Below, in pieces: positions 31,423-40,184 of a stretch of 64,000 nt of DNA. The translations under genes were made by a program, and so were the position numbers. Each line of letters starts with the position of its first letter. Position 1 is the first letter of the stretch. The notes beneath the pieces were generated by a model, which had not been told where the DNA came from, made no database searches, and saw only the letters and a list, made by a program, of their open reading frames with translations. The stretch comes from Planctomycetota bacterium (GTDB lineage Bacteria; Planctomycetota; SZUA-567; H5-PLA8): NCBI GenBank assembly GCA_015075375.1, contig JABTUM010000004.1:1-64000 (forward strand). The letters are read 5' to 3'.

Positions 31423-32624
31423 GCGCCGTGGGTCTCCCGCCGCAGCGCGGCCCATTCCCGGCGGAGTTCCGCTTTCAGCTCCGCCTCCGACGGCAGATGC
31501 AGCTTGTAGCGGCTGGCGAAAATCTTCGCGGCCTGATCGGGGCCGAGGGTATAGCGCACCACCGCGTCGTTCTTGTCGGTGCAAAGAATCAGGCCCAAGG
31601 TTGGCGCGTCCCCAGGCGTACGGCGCTCCTCGTCGAAGTAGTTCACGTAGAGTTGCAATTGGCCGAGGTCTTCGTGCGTCAACTTGCCGATCTTGAGGTC
31701 AATCAGGATGAAGCACTTCAAGACCGTATGGTAAAAGACCAAGTCAATGTAGAAGTGGTCGCCGTCCAGCGTGATTCGCTCCTGCCGGGCGACGAACGCG
31801 AACCCTTTGCCCAGTTCCAGCAGGAACGCTTGAAGGTTGCCGATGAGCGCCTCTTCTAAATCCGTTTCGACCAGACGCGGCGACTCGGGCAGGCCCAGGA
31901 ACTCGATGACCACCGGGTCTTTGAATACATCGGACGGTCGCTGGACCTCATGGCCTTTCGTGGCCAGGCGCAGCAGGCCCTTCTTGTCACGGCTTTTGGC
32001 CAAGCGCTCGTAGAGCAAGCTGTTGATTTGCCGTTCCAGTTCGCGGGCCGACCAGTTGTTCTTGAGGGCCTCGATCTCGTAGAAGGCTCGGGCTTCCGGG
32101 CCTTCTACGCGGAGCAGCGTGCGGTAATGCGTCCAAGAGAGATTCGGATGGTGGCGGCCGGGGAGCCAGGACGGATCGCGCGGTGCGCGGCTCAACTCGG
32201 GGAGCAAGGACAACGCGAAGGGCGGAGCTTGCTCGATCGCCGCACCGGATTGCTTACGCGGCGCGTGGGATTTCTTCTGGCCCTTGTCTCCAAGAGACTT
32301 ATGAGATTCCCCACGCACCGCGTGGGGAATCCGGGGGCCGAAAAAGTCGGGGTAGGTCAGATAGAAGCGCCGGAAGTGCTCCAGGTTGTTGACCGAATAG
32401 CCGTTCCCGAAATCTTTCCGCAGCCTGCTTGAAAGTTCGGCGATCAAGCGCGCGCCATACTCGGCTCTCTTGGTCCCTTTCTGCTCTTCCTCCACGATCT
32501 CCCGGCCGATCAGCCAGTTCGCGGCGACCTGAGCCGAATTGACGGACCGGACCACGCTCGCGCGGGCCGATTCGAGAATCTCGCGGACCTTACGGTAAAG
32601 CGGCGAGGGCGAAGCCTTCTTCAT
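31419..32624 (-). CDS. DUF1016 (YhcG-type) PDDEXK nuclease protein
   Basis: A 401-residue protein with the DUF1016 N-terminal DNA-binding domain (NSAQVAANWLIGREIVEEEQ, GARLIAELSSRLRKDFGNGYS, NLEHFRRFYLTYP) and the C-terminal nuclease domain (LEEALIGNLQAFLLELGKGFAFVARQ, DHFYIDLVFYHTVLKCFILIDLK, with D, D/E-x-K-like residues in IDLVFYH and IDLKIGKL). Members occur in defence islands with type I and type III systems. A region of about 60 residues between the two domains is longer than usual and is encoded around a palindrome at 32,305-32,331. It is coupled to Mod before it and Res after it by ATGA overlaps, an uncommon place for this family. Confidence 0.85.
   Translation of the reverse strand: MKKASPSPLYRKVREILESARASVVRSVNSAQVAANWLIGREIVEEEQKGTKRAEYGARLIAELSSRLRKDFGNGYSVNNLEHFRRFYLTYPDFFGPRIPHAVRGESHKSLGDKGQKKSHAPRKQSGAAIEQAPPFALSLLPELSRAPRDPSWLPGRHHPNLSWTHYRTLLRVEGPEARAFYEIEALKNNWSARELERQINSLLYERLAKSRDKKGLLRLATKGHEVQRPSDVFKDPVVIEFLGLPESPRLVETDLEEALIGNLQAFLLELGKGFAFVARQERITLDGDHFYIDLVFYHTVLKCFILIDLKIGKLTHEDLGQLQLYVNYFDEERRTPGDAPTLGLILCTDKNDAVVRYTLGPDQAAKIFASRYKLHLPSEAELKAELRREWAALRRETHGA
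32305..32331. repeat. Perfect palindromic element inside the DUF1016 gene
   Basis: GATTCCCCACGC (32305-32316) and GCGTGGGGAATC (32320-32331) form a perfect 12-base inverted repeat with a 3-base loop. It lies in the extended linker between the two DUF1016 domains and is translated as part of RIPHAVRGES. Short palindromic elements that insert in frame are known in some bacteria. No second copy was seen in the window. Confidence 0.5.
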
Positions 32625-34321
32625 CCGCCGCCTCCTTCACCGAAAAGGGTGGCGGACTTCTTGTCGCCCTTCGATTTCTTCTTGGCGCCCTTGCGGGAGT
32701 GTCCTTGGGTATCCGGCTCGTCCTGGTCCGGATCGGGTTCGGGGAGCGGAGGCAGATTGGAGACGCTCAGGCTGTAGTCGTCGCGGCCCCATTCGCAGCG
32801 GTCGAGGACAGCCTTGGGAATCTTCTTGAGGGTCAGGTTCTCGAAGGCGTCGGCGGCGACGCGGAAGGCGGAGCAGCAGACCAGGAGCGTGCGGCCAGGG
32901 CCGACCTCTTCGGAAAGCGCGGCCAGTTGAGAGCGGTTGAGGCTCTGCGTGGTGACGTAGATGAAATCGCGTTCGGTGGACTGCCCGTGCTGCCAGTAGA
33001 CGGTTTCGCTGGGAGTGAAGCGATAGCCCATCAACTTGCAGACGGATTCGGCCAGCATGGCCGCGTTGTAATTCTTGCGGATGACCCAATTGCCGAAAGA
33101 GTCCTTCTCCAGAAGCGAAGGTGCCAACCGATAGTAGCGGAAACCTCCGCCGCCCTTCCAGCCCACGGCTTCGGTGATCCCTCCCGGATCGTCGCCATCC
33201 ACGACCTTCTTCAGGCGCGGAATGATGTGCGTATGACAGTGCTCGCCCAGTTCGACCATGATCCAGCGCCGGCCCATTTTGTGAGCCACTGCACCCGTTG
33301 TGCCAGAACCGGCGAAAGAGTCGAGGACGATGTCGCCGAAATTTGTCGCGACTTGGAGGATGCGGTATAATAAACGTTCCGGTTTGGGTGTTGAAAACGC
33401 CGCATCTGCACCAAAAAGATCATAGCTTTCCTTTTTTGCCTCTTGAGAATGGCCCACCTCCGTGTGTGGCCACCATGACCACGGAACCATGCCCGCCATT
33501 TCAGCTAAATACCGCTTTAGCGAAGGCAAACTATCGCCATTCGGCCCATAGTACATTCGCTTGTCGACAGTAAATTTTTCAAATCCCTCTATTGTTACTC
33601 GCCAACAACGGCCGGTGGACGGGGTGACAGATCGCCCTGATGGAAGAGTGATTGAGTACATCTGATTTGGCCTATACCCGGCTGCGGTGAAATTGTCAGC
33701 CTTCCAAGGGCCTCGCGGGTCATTGTCTGGATTCTTAAACTGCTTCGTTTGTTGCTCACTAAGAGGAATGAGGTTTCGTAGTTTCTTGAAACGAGAGGGG
33801 TCGATTGCGTAACACAACAAATGCTCATGAGCGTCACTGATGGCGATGCGTGCATCTGGAGAGTATCTTTTTTGCCATACGATATTTGCCACGAAATTTG
33901 CACGTCCATACACTTCGTCACACAGCACCTTGAGATAATGTGCCTCATTGTCATCGATTGTAATCCACAGCGAACCATCTTCCGACAATAGCCGGCCAAT
34001 GATCTCCAGCCGGTCCCGCATCAATGATAACCAGATTGAATGCTCAACCCCGTCGTCATAGTGCTCGAACGCGCTACCAGTGTTGTAAGGCGGGTCTATG
34101 AAGATGCACTTGATCTTGCCCGCAAACTCCTGCTCCAGCGCCTTTAACGCGAGCAGGTTGTCGCCGAAGATGAGCCGATTGTCGAACTGGTCATTCGTCG
34201 TCACGCGCCGCTTGGCGTGATACGACTTCTCCGGATCTTCCAGCAAGATCCGCGGCTCCAGCCTCGGCCGATTCTCTTTGCCTATCCAGGTGAGTTCGAG
34301 TTTGGTCCTTTTCACGCTCAT
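32621..34321 (-). CDS. mod: Type III DNA methyltransferase (Mod), N6-adenine, beta class
   Basis: A 566-residue methyltransferase. The catalytic motif IV DPPYNTGS is at 76-83 and the SAM motif I SFAGSGTT near 330, giving the beta-class order. LTWIGKENRP at the N-terminus is typical of type III Mod and related enzymes. Residues between about 110 and 310 hold the target recognition domain; the corresponding DNA (roughly 33,370-34,000) is richer in A/T than both ends of the gene. The C-terminal 180 residues end in a Lys-rich low-complexity tail. ATG 34321 overlaps the kinase stop (ATGA). It should protect the host and guide Res. The recognition site is unknown. Confidence 0.92.
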   Translation of the reverse strand: MSVKRTKLELTWIGKENRPRLEPRILLEDPEKSYHAKRRVTTNDQFDNRLIFGDNLLALKALEQEFAGKIKCIFIDPPYNTGSAFEHYDDGVEHSIWLSLMRDRLEIIGRLLSEDGSLWITIDDNEAHYLKVLCDEVYGRANFVANIVWQKRYSPDARIAISDAHEHLLCYAIDPSRFKKLRNLIPLSEQQTKQFKNPDNDPRGPWKADNFTAAGYRPNQMYSITLPSGRSVTPSTGRCWRVTIEGFEKFTVDKRMYYGPNGDSLPSLKRYLAEMAGMVPWSWWPHTEVGHSQEAKKESYDLFGADAAFSTPKPERLLYRILQVATNFGDIVLDSFAGSGTTGAVAHKMGRRWIMVELGEHCHTHIIPRLKKVVDGDDPGGITEAVGWKGGGGFRYYRLAPSLLEKDSFGNWVIRKNYNAAMLAESVCKLMGYRFTPSETVYWQHGQSTERDFIYVTTQSLNRSQLAALSEEVGPGRTLLVCCSAFRVAADAFENLTLKKIPKAVLDRCEWGRDDYSLSVSNLPPLPEPDPDQDEPDTQGHSRKGAKKKSKGDKKSATLFGEGGGG

Positions 34322-35217
34322 GATGGCCTCGGAATAGCAGCGGGGCAAATTTCTCGCCAAAAATCCAAAGCCGTTGATGTTCGCTGGTCAACAGTCCTTC
34401 GAAGTGCCTTTGCTATGGCGCTAGAAAACGGGCTCGACAGACCTTCCGCTGTTTGCCGTGGCTTTCCCGCTAAAATTTCGTCCCTAGTAAATTCAGGAGT
34501 TCGACCCAATAGCAGGCTTAGAAAAAGTAGTCCTGCATGGTAAATGTCAACTTGGCATCCAAGAGTTCCAAATCGCACCGGATCGAGGAACTCAGGTGGG
34601 AGCATCCACTGGGCGAGAACCGTATTAAAAATATTCAAATCACTTTCAATCCGGCTAATACCAAGATCGCCAACCTTAAAGCTTAGTACAGGTTCCCTGT
34701 CTGGCATCATTCGATCTTTTTGCCAAAGGAGAAAAACGTTTCCGGCGTGCAAATCTTTATGCACGTATCCTGCTGAGTGTATAAAGTGAATGGCTTGTAG
34801 AAGGCCCCCGGCAACGCTTTGCAACCAAAGCTCTCCATGCAAATTTGGCATGGAAATTAGGCCGGCAAGCGTTGAGCTGCATTTCTCGATTATAAGATAA
34901 AATGTATCCTGAAACTCAAATGCGTCGTAAACGTAGGTGATGTTTGGATGGCGTAAAACAACAAGGCTGGTGAGCTCTCCGTTCCACTGGTCACGAACTT
35001 CCGAATATGAGCGGTTTTTCGGCAGCATTACCTTGGCTACAAGCTCGTTGCCCCACTCATCGAAGCAATCATAAACAGCACCGAATGCGCCTTGTCCGAT
35101 TTGCTGACCAATGAAATATGTTTGCCCGTCATGGGAAATTGATTGACCGAGAGATGGTGGCCGGAATCGTCGCTGTGGTGGAGAACCAGGAAGTATTGGC
35201 TGGGGATTTGTACTCAT
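34318..35217 (-). CDS. Hanks-type Ser/Thr protein kinase
   Basis: A 299-residue kinase domain with no membrane segment. The glycine loop GQGAFGAVY is at 41-49, the ATP lysine at 62 (VAKV), catalytic loop HKDLHAGN at 153-160 with Asp155 and Asn160, DLG at 184-186 in place of DFG, and PPE at 207-209 in place of APE. HKD (rather than HRD) marks it as a divergent, possibly non-RD-type kinase. All catalytic residues are present. It is joined to DUF5131 upstream and Mod downstream by ATGA overlaps. Kinases in defence clusters can act on host proteins or system components; the substrate here is unknown. Its DNA has lower GC than the SNF2 gene. Confidence 0.88.
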   Translation of the reverse strand: MSTNPQPILPGSPPQRRFRPPSLGQSISHDGQTYFIGQQIGQGAFGAVYDCFDEWGNELVAKVMLPKNRSYSEVRDQWNGELTSLVVLRHPNITYVYDAFEFQDTFYLIIEKCSSTLAGLISMPNLHGELWLQSVAGGLLQAIHFIHSAGYVHKDLHAGNVFLLWQKDRMMPDREPVLSFKVGDLGISRIESDLNIFNTVLAQWMLPPEFLDPVRFGTLGCQVDIYHAGLLFLSLLLGRTPEFTRDEILAGKPRQTAEGLSSPFSSAIAKALRRTVDQRTSTALDFWREICPAAIPRPS

Positions 35218-35984
35218 GCGGGCAGAACCTCGGCGCTATCCACTCGTTTCCGATGCACCTTCTCCGCTGGTGCCAAGTGCGCGGGCATTTCATCCCAGGT
35301 TCGCCCTTGAAGCTTTCTGCCTGTCCTTTTCTTGTTCACGCCTCCCCATTGCTTGAAGAAAAATGGAACGAGTGCGCGCCGGCAGGCTTGCTGTATCTCC
35401 AGCACCCAGTCCAAGTCCATCGGGCGCGCGCCGGGGCCAGATTCTCCACCAACAATGACCCAGTTGATTCCATCCAAGTCCAAGTCTGGTAGTGGTCCGA
35501 GCAGCGGCTCCAGAGACAAAAACTTAACCTTCGCGCCAGTCCTGCGGAGTTGGTCAATCCGGAATGTATATTCCTGGCTCTCGACACTGACGCCCATCCA
35601 GACTTGAGACGGCCACGGGAGTTCTGGCGACAGGGCTTCTAGCCTATCCGCTCGCTTGGTGAGGACTTGGTAGCGGTGCCAATCCGCGCGGGACATGGTA
35701 TTGAAGACCCGCTTGATGAAATCCACGGGAACGTCCTTGTGGAAGAGGTCACTCATTGAATTTACGAAGATCGTTTGCGGCTTCTGCCAGCGAAGCGGTA
35801 ATTCGACCGCGTGCTCGTGAAGTGTTAGGTCAAATCCATTGACGTAGTTTGCCTGACCCATGGCTTTGAGGCGCAACGCCATGCGCTTGGCATAGCAATG
35901 CTTACAACCAGGGCTGATCTTCGTGCAGCCGGTGAGCGGGTTCCATGTCGCTTCCGTCCACTCGATGGAGGAGGTCGTACCCAT
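35214..35984 (-). CDS. DUF5131 family protein (phage Gp37/Gp68), three-Cys motif
   Basis: A 256-residue protein with the hallmark TWNPLTGCTKISPGCKHCYA: cysteines at 20, 27 and 30 form the three-Cys motif, similar in look to radical SAM proteins. The core continues with IFVNSMSDLFHKDVP, YQVLTKRADRL, WMGVSVESQEY, KFLSLEPLLGPLPD and IVGGESGPGARP, all expected family motifs. No biochemical role is established to my knowledge. The family regularly occurs beside TcmP, as it does here two bases upstream. An AAGGAGG ribosome site lies within the tcmP end. It is coupled by ATGA to the kinase gene. Confidence 0.9.
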   Translation of the reverse strand: MGTTSSIEWTEATWNPLTGCTKISPGCKHCYAKRMALRLKAMGQANYVNGFDLTLHEHAVELPLRWQKPQTIFVNSMSDLFHKDVPVDFIKRVFNTMSRADWHRYQVLTKRADRLEALSPELPWPSQVWMGVSVESQEYTFRIDQLRRTGAKVKFLSLEPLLGPLPDLDLDGINWVIVGGESGPGARPMDLDWVLEIQQACRRALVPFFFKQWGGVNKKRTGRKLQGRTWDEMPAHLAPAEKVHRKRVDSAEVLPA

Positions 35985-35986
35985 TT

Positions 35987-37129
35987 TCAGCCTCCTTCCA
36001 TTGGAAAGGTCACTACCGCTTCATCCTTGAGCGTAACCTCGCCTTTATGCTTGCGACGTTTTGAAGCAGGAGGATCAATGGACACTTTCCCTTCAGCCTC
36101 CAACTGCTTCAGCACGTCCTTGTAATTCCGAAGAATGAAAGGCTTGTCCACGCTATGGCTTTCGTAGACGGCGCGAACACCCGCTGTCTTGCCATTGAAG
36201 TCCGACAATATCATGCCTTTAAGATCGTCCAAAGGACAGTTTAACTCAAACAGCGTTGGGAAACGTTTGTCGGCCAGATTGAATTCAAAGGAGGGCACAC
36301 CCTGCTCTTGCTTGCTGCTTTCCTTGGCCATGATGTCCTTCATGACCTCGTATCCCTTAAAATCCTTGGTTACTAAAATAAGATGGTGGGTAGTGCGAGT
36401 GCCTTCTTCGTTCCTGAATCGAAAGGGAAGGACGAACCGATGTCCGAAGCCCTTTAAGGCCGCGGCTAGTTCATTCACGATCATGAGCTCCCGATCGCCT
36501 GGGCTTAGCGGCTCAAGTTCGACCTGGAGTTTTCCCGCGCGTGCCGCACCGAAAAGCGAGCACATGTGTTCGTGAACAAATGGATTGCTCAGTCCTGCAT
36601 TTATACGGGCGTAGTTAAAGAAGAAAATGCAATCACAACCCCAGTCCTTCAAGAAGGAGTCAACAAGCTTAAGTGTTAGCCCTTTGTAGCCCCACGGGTC
36701 AATGAAGGCCAAGATGGGGAATTTCTTGATCTGCGCGAACCCTTGAGCAATTTTATCACCTACCTCCTGATTCCATATTTGCGGTGGGTGCTTCAGCTTC
36801 TTAATGCCGTCTAATTTTGCGATTGATTCTTGCAGTGACTTGACGCTTCCGTCGTCTTTATCGTTAAGTACGGTCACCAACCGTTCCGCATACTCTGACT
36901 TTTCAATAGCCATCTGCAACACGCGCAAGGGCGTAGAAGCAGAACCGTCCTTGTAACGTCCAGGTCCGGCGAAAAGGTCCACGTAACCAATGCGGTTATC
37001 GCCATTTGGCCTGAATCTTTTCTGCGCACCGATGATAATCGCTGCCCAAGCATCAAAATACTTTTCGACAATCGCAGCTTTAACCTGCGACTGTTCTTTG
37101 ATTTCATCAAAGAACTTTTCTGTTGTCAT
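35987..37129 (-). CDS. tcmP: Three-Cys-motif partner protein TcmP
   Basis: A 380-residue protein of the TcmP family. The N-terminal region has a methyltransferase-like strand and turn, YVDLFAGPGRYKDG (51-57 core), and a second site LAFIDPWGYKGLTL near 140-153 that resembles the DPP(Y/W)-type motif of N-methyltransferases. The C-terminal 100 residues are Lys-rich and include a winged-helix-like RNYKDVLKQLEAEGKVSI. The family name comes from its co-occurrence with three-Cys-motif proteins. ATG 37129 overlaps the SNF2 stop by one base (TAATG); a GTG at 37141 could add four residues. Enzymatic activity is not shown for the family. Confidence 0.85.
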   Translation of the reverse strand: MTTEKFFDEIKEQSQVKAAIVEKYFDAWAAIIIGAQKRFRPNGDNRIGYVDLFAGPGRYKDGSASTPLRVLQMAIEKSEYAERLVTVLNDKDDGSVKSLQESIAKLDGIKKLKHPPQIWNQEVGDKIAQGFAQIKKFPILAFIDPWGYKGLTLKLVDSFLKDWGCDCIFFFNYARINAGLSNPFVHEHMCSLFGAARAGKLQVELEPLSPGDRELMIVNELAAALKGFGHRFVLPFRFRNEEGTRTTHHLILVTKDFKGYEVMKDIMAKESSKQEQGVPSFEFNLADKRFPTLFELNCPLDDLKGMILSDFNGKTAGVRAVYESHSVDKPFILRNYKDVLKQLEAEGKVSIDPPASKRRKHKGEVTLKDEAVVTFPMEGG

Positions 37130-39987
37130 TATAGCGTCCACCTAACCAAGAAGCAGGATTCCGCAGTGTGAGCATTTCCTAACTGCGCTTCAATGCCTTC
37201 AATCAGGGACTCCCGTTGCTCATCCACCTCGTCCTGCGCCTCGTACAGCCGCCGGCGCTTTTCCTTCCGCTGCGCCTCCAACGTTTTCACCTTCTTCTGG
37301 TGCTCCAACTTTTCGGCCAGCGCCGCAGCGTCCTTGGATGCTTTCTTGGCCTCCCGGATCTGCACGTCCAGTTCCTTGATCTCGGTCTCCAGGCTGAGTT
37401 TCAAATCCTCCGCCCAGCGGTCCAGCTTCTCACTCTCTTCGTTGAAGTATTGACCGTTGCGCGACTCCACCTCCTGGAGCCGCTTTATAATCTCCGCTTT
37501 CCGTAGCGCGTCCAGTTCGCTCGGCGGCGCTGTTTCATCCGTCTCTTGCACCTGTGCGGGCAATTGAAACAGCTTGCGGTAAACCTCTTCGTCCAACGGC
37601 TGGCCGTCGTCGGTCTGGCCCGCCAGAACGACGAACTCTTCCGTCTCCACCGATTCCACCGTCAGCTTCGAGACTTCCAGCCAGCCAGACCTGCCCAAGA
37701 GCGGCTCCAGGACCGCGATGCGCGCGCCATGGGCTTTGTAGTCCAGCGTGACCCGCGCCGGCAGCAAGTCCCGCGCCAACGCGCGCTCGATGGCGCGGAC
37801 GGCCAAGGGATGATCCACCCGGAAATGCGTATCGCCGTTGAGCACCGCCTGCTGCCAACCCACGCAGTAGAAGCCTTCCGGGGCATCCGAACCCTGGTAC
37901 CGAAAGCGCGGATACTGCTTATCGAACCGCGCTTCGGCCTTAAGTTCCTGCCGAGCCAAGTTCAGGAGCCAGCGTTCCCGCTCGTTCAGCTTGGCCTGCG
38001 CTTCGTCCTTATGGACCTTGAGCCGCGAATGGACTTCCTCGTCGAAGTTGTCCAGCAGCGTCTTGCGCGTCTCGGCCATGCGGTTCTGTATCTCGGAATC
38101 CAGTTCGGACTGCAACGAGTCGAACGCGGCCTGAATCTCCGCCGCCGTGCGGCAGGTCTGGTACACCTCGGCTATGCGGCGCTCGAAATCCACCCCCGAC
38201 TCGATGGCGCCCAACACCTCGTCGCTGGCCCCGAAGACGCCGTCGAAGAGCCGGAACTTCTCGGAGAGGAGTTGGAAGACGCGCTGGTCGGCTTCGTTCT
38301 TGCGATTGAGAAAGTTGACCACGACGACGTCGCAATCCTGCCCGTAGCGGTGGCAGCGGCCGATGCGCTGCTCGATGCGCTGCGGGTTCCAGGGGAGGTC
38401 GTAGTTCACCACCAGCGAGCAGAACTGCAGGTTCACGCCTTCCGCGGCGGCCTCGGTGGCGATCAGGACCGTGGCGCGCTCCCGGAACTCCTCGACGATG
38501 GCGGCCTTGACGTCCACGGTCTTCAAGCCCGTGACGGTGGACTTGCCTTGGTGGCGGTCCAGCCACTGCTCGTAAGTGCTCTTCGATACCGGATCGGTGT
38601 TAGCGCCGTTGAGCATGGCGACCTTGCCCGCGTAACCTTGGGCGGTGAGGAGGTCGAATAGGAACTGCTGGGTGCGGCGGGATTCGGTGAAGATTACCGC
38701 CTTCTTGCGCGCGCCGAGGCTCTCGACCTTGTCGAACGCCTGCCGCAACCCTGCCAGCAAGGCATCGCCTTTGGCGTTGTGGGTGATGGATTGGGCTAGT
38801 TGGGCGTACTGGCGCAGCTCATCCAGTTCTTCACGTACCGCCGCCACGTCCGGCCCCGACTTGGTCTGCGGAGCGGGCGGGGCATCCTCCGACCACTCTT
38901 CGCGCGTCTCGTCGAGGGTCTCGTAGTCCTGAGCCAGGGCTTCGGCCGCGGCTTCTTCGGCGCTCTTGACGCCTTCCAGGTCACGGAGCCGGGTCACGAG
39001 TCGGTTCAGGGTTCCCGAAATGGCGAAGGTGGACGAGGAGAGGAGCTTGCGCAGGATCATGGTCATGAGCTTGCGCTGCCCGGAAGGCAAGGCCGCGAGG
39101 CTGGGGCGCTGCAAGTACGCGGAGACCTTCTCGTAGAGTTCGTGCTCTGCGTCGGACGGCGTGAAATCGATCGTCATCGGGAGGCGTTCGGTGAAGCGAA
39201 TGTACTCCATGACCTGCTTGCGGAGCGTGCGCGTGCAGAGGGGCTTGAGCCTGGCGCGCAGACTCATATTGCGATGCCGCTCGTCAGCCGCCCGCATGAA
39301 CTGCTCCCGGAAGGATGCCTCATCGCCAAAAACGTGGGGATCGATGACGCTGACGAGTCCGTAAAGCTCCATCAGGCTATTCTGTAGGGGCGTTGCGGTG
39401 AGCAGGAGTTTTTGCGCGCTGCCGACGGCGCCGGCGATGGCGCGCGCGATCTTGTTGTCCTTCTTGTACACGTTGCGGAGGCGGTGGGCCTCGTCCACGA
39501 CCACCAGATCCCAGGGCACCTGCCGCACCTCGTCGGTCTTTGCGGCGACAAAGTGGTAGGAGCAGAGGACGATCTGGTCCTTCTGGTCAAATGGATTCGG
39601 GGTGCCGTTCTTCTTCAATTGGTTGAAGTTCTTGGACTCCAGCACCAACGCAGGCAGGTAAAATTTCTCACCCAGCTCCTCATGCCATTGCTTACGCAGG
39701 GTAGCGGGCAAGACGATCAGTATTTTGCGCTTCCGTTCGGCCCACTTCTGCGCCAACACCAGACCGGCTTCGATGGTCTTGCCGAGCCCGACCTCGTCGG
39801 CCAGGAGGCAGCCTTTCGAGAACGGGCTGCGGAAGGCGAAAAGGGCGGCGTCGACTTGATGCGGATTGAGGTCCACTCGGGCGTTGGCGATGGAGCGCGA
39901 AAGGGCGTCCAGGGTGCCAGCGGGGCCTCTTAGCGTAAGCAAGGTGGCCCAGTATTTGGCGTGGTAAGGGGTGGTCAAAGTACTCAA
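37129..39987 (-). CDS. SNF2/HepA-type helicase, first gene of the defence-like unit
   Basis: A 952-residue helicase-like translocase. SNF2 motifs include LLADEVGLGKT (62-71, motif I), VVDEAHRLRN (DEAH), LLLTATPLQN (motif III), EGVNLQFCSLVVNYDLPWNPQRIEQRIGR in short pieces as motifs V and VI, and CHRYGQ. The C-terminal 120 residues are a long coiled coil (LETEIKELDVQIREAKKASK). There is no ATG near the 5' end: a TTG at 39987 with AGGATAGGA just before it fits family members that start STLTPYHAKYF, while an earlier TTG at 40041 is also in frame. Related proteins occur in BREX-, DISARM- and other defence contexts. The gene has the high GC of the host region. Confidence 0.88.
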   Translation of the reverse strand: MSTLTTPYHAKYWATLLTLRGPAGTLDALSRSIANARVDLNPHQVDAALFAFRSPFSKGCLLADEVGLGKTIEAGLVLAQKWAERKRKILIVLPATLRKQWHEELGEKFYLPALVLESKNFNQLKKNGTPNPFDQKDQIVLCSYHFVAAKTDEVRQVPWDLVVVDEAHRLRNVYKKDNKIARAIAGAVGSAQKLLLTATPLQNSLMELYGLVSVIDPHVFGDEASFREQFMRAADERHRNMSLRARLKPLCTRTLRKQVMEYIRFTERLPMTIDFTPSDAEHELYEKVSAYLQRPSLAALPSGQRKLMTMILRKLLSSSTFAISGTLNRLVTRLRDLEGVKSAEEAAAEALAQDYETLDETREEWSEDAPPAPQTKSGPDVAAVREELDELRQYAQLAQSITHNAKGDALLAGLRQAFDKVESLGARKKAVIFTESRRTQQFLFDLLTAQGYAGKVAMLNGANTDPVSKSTYEQWLDRHQGKSTVTGLKTVDVKAAIVEEFRERATVLIATEAAAEGVNLQFCSLVVNYDLPWNPQRIEQRIGRCHRYGQDCDVVVVNFLNRKNEADQRVFQLLSEKFRLFDGVFGASDEVLGAIESGVDFERRIAEVYQTCRTAAEIQAAFDSLQSELDSEIQNRMAETRKTLLDNFDEEVHSRLKVHKDEAQAKLNERERWLLNLARQELKAEARFDKQYPRFRYQGSDAPEGFYCVGWQQAVLNGDTHFRVDHPLAVRAIERALARDLLPARVTLDYKAHGARIAVLEPLLGRSGWLEVSKLTVESVETEEFVVLAGQTDDGQPLDEEVYRKLFQLPAQVQETDETAPPSELDALRKAEIIKRLQEVESRNGQYFNEESEKLDRWAEDLKLSLETEIKELDVQIREAKKASKDAAALAEKLEHQKKVKTLEAQRKEKRRRLYEAQDEVDEQRESLIEGIEAQLGNAHTAESCFLVRWTL

Positions 39988-40184
39988 TCCTATCCTGGGT
40001 GCGATTTTAGATTTTGCCTCAGTGCTTGCAAGCTGTTCCAAGATTTGAAGGCAATTGTTCGGATCGCATGTGCTTGGCGTGCGAAAGTCACCCGTGGGAT
40101 TTATTGCTAACAGATGTCCCTATGAGGTGTTCTTTCCGGCCTTTTGGTGGCAACAGGAACCCAAAGCCAACAGGAGGGCCAGCC

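Noticed and set aside
31423..31584. Extended N-terminus of Res
   Set aside because: The extra 54 residues are Arg/Gly-rich antisense-like sequence inside DUF1016. ATG 31422 overlaps the stop in the same ATGA manner as the other junctions.
32305..32331. CRISPR-like palindrome
   Set aside because: It is a single copy inside a coding gene with no spacer array, so it is not CRISPR.
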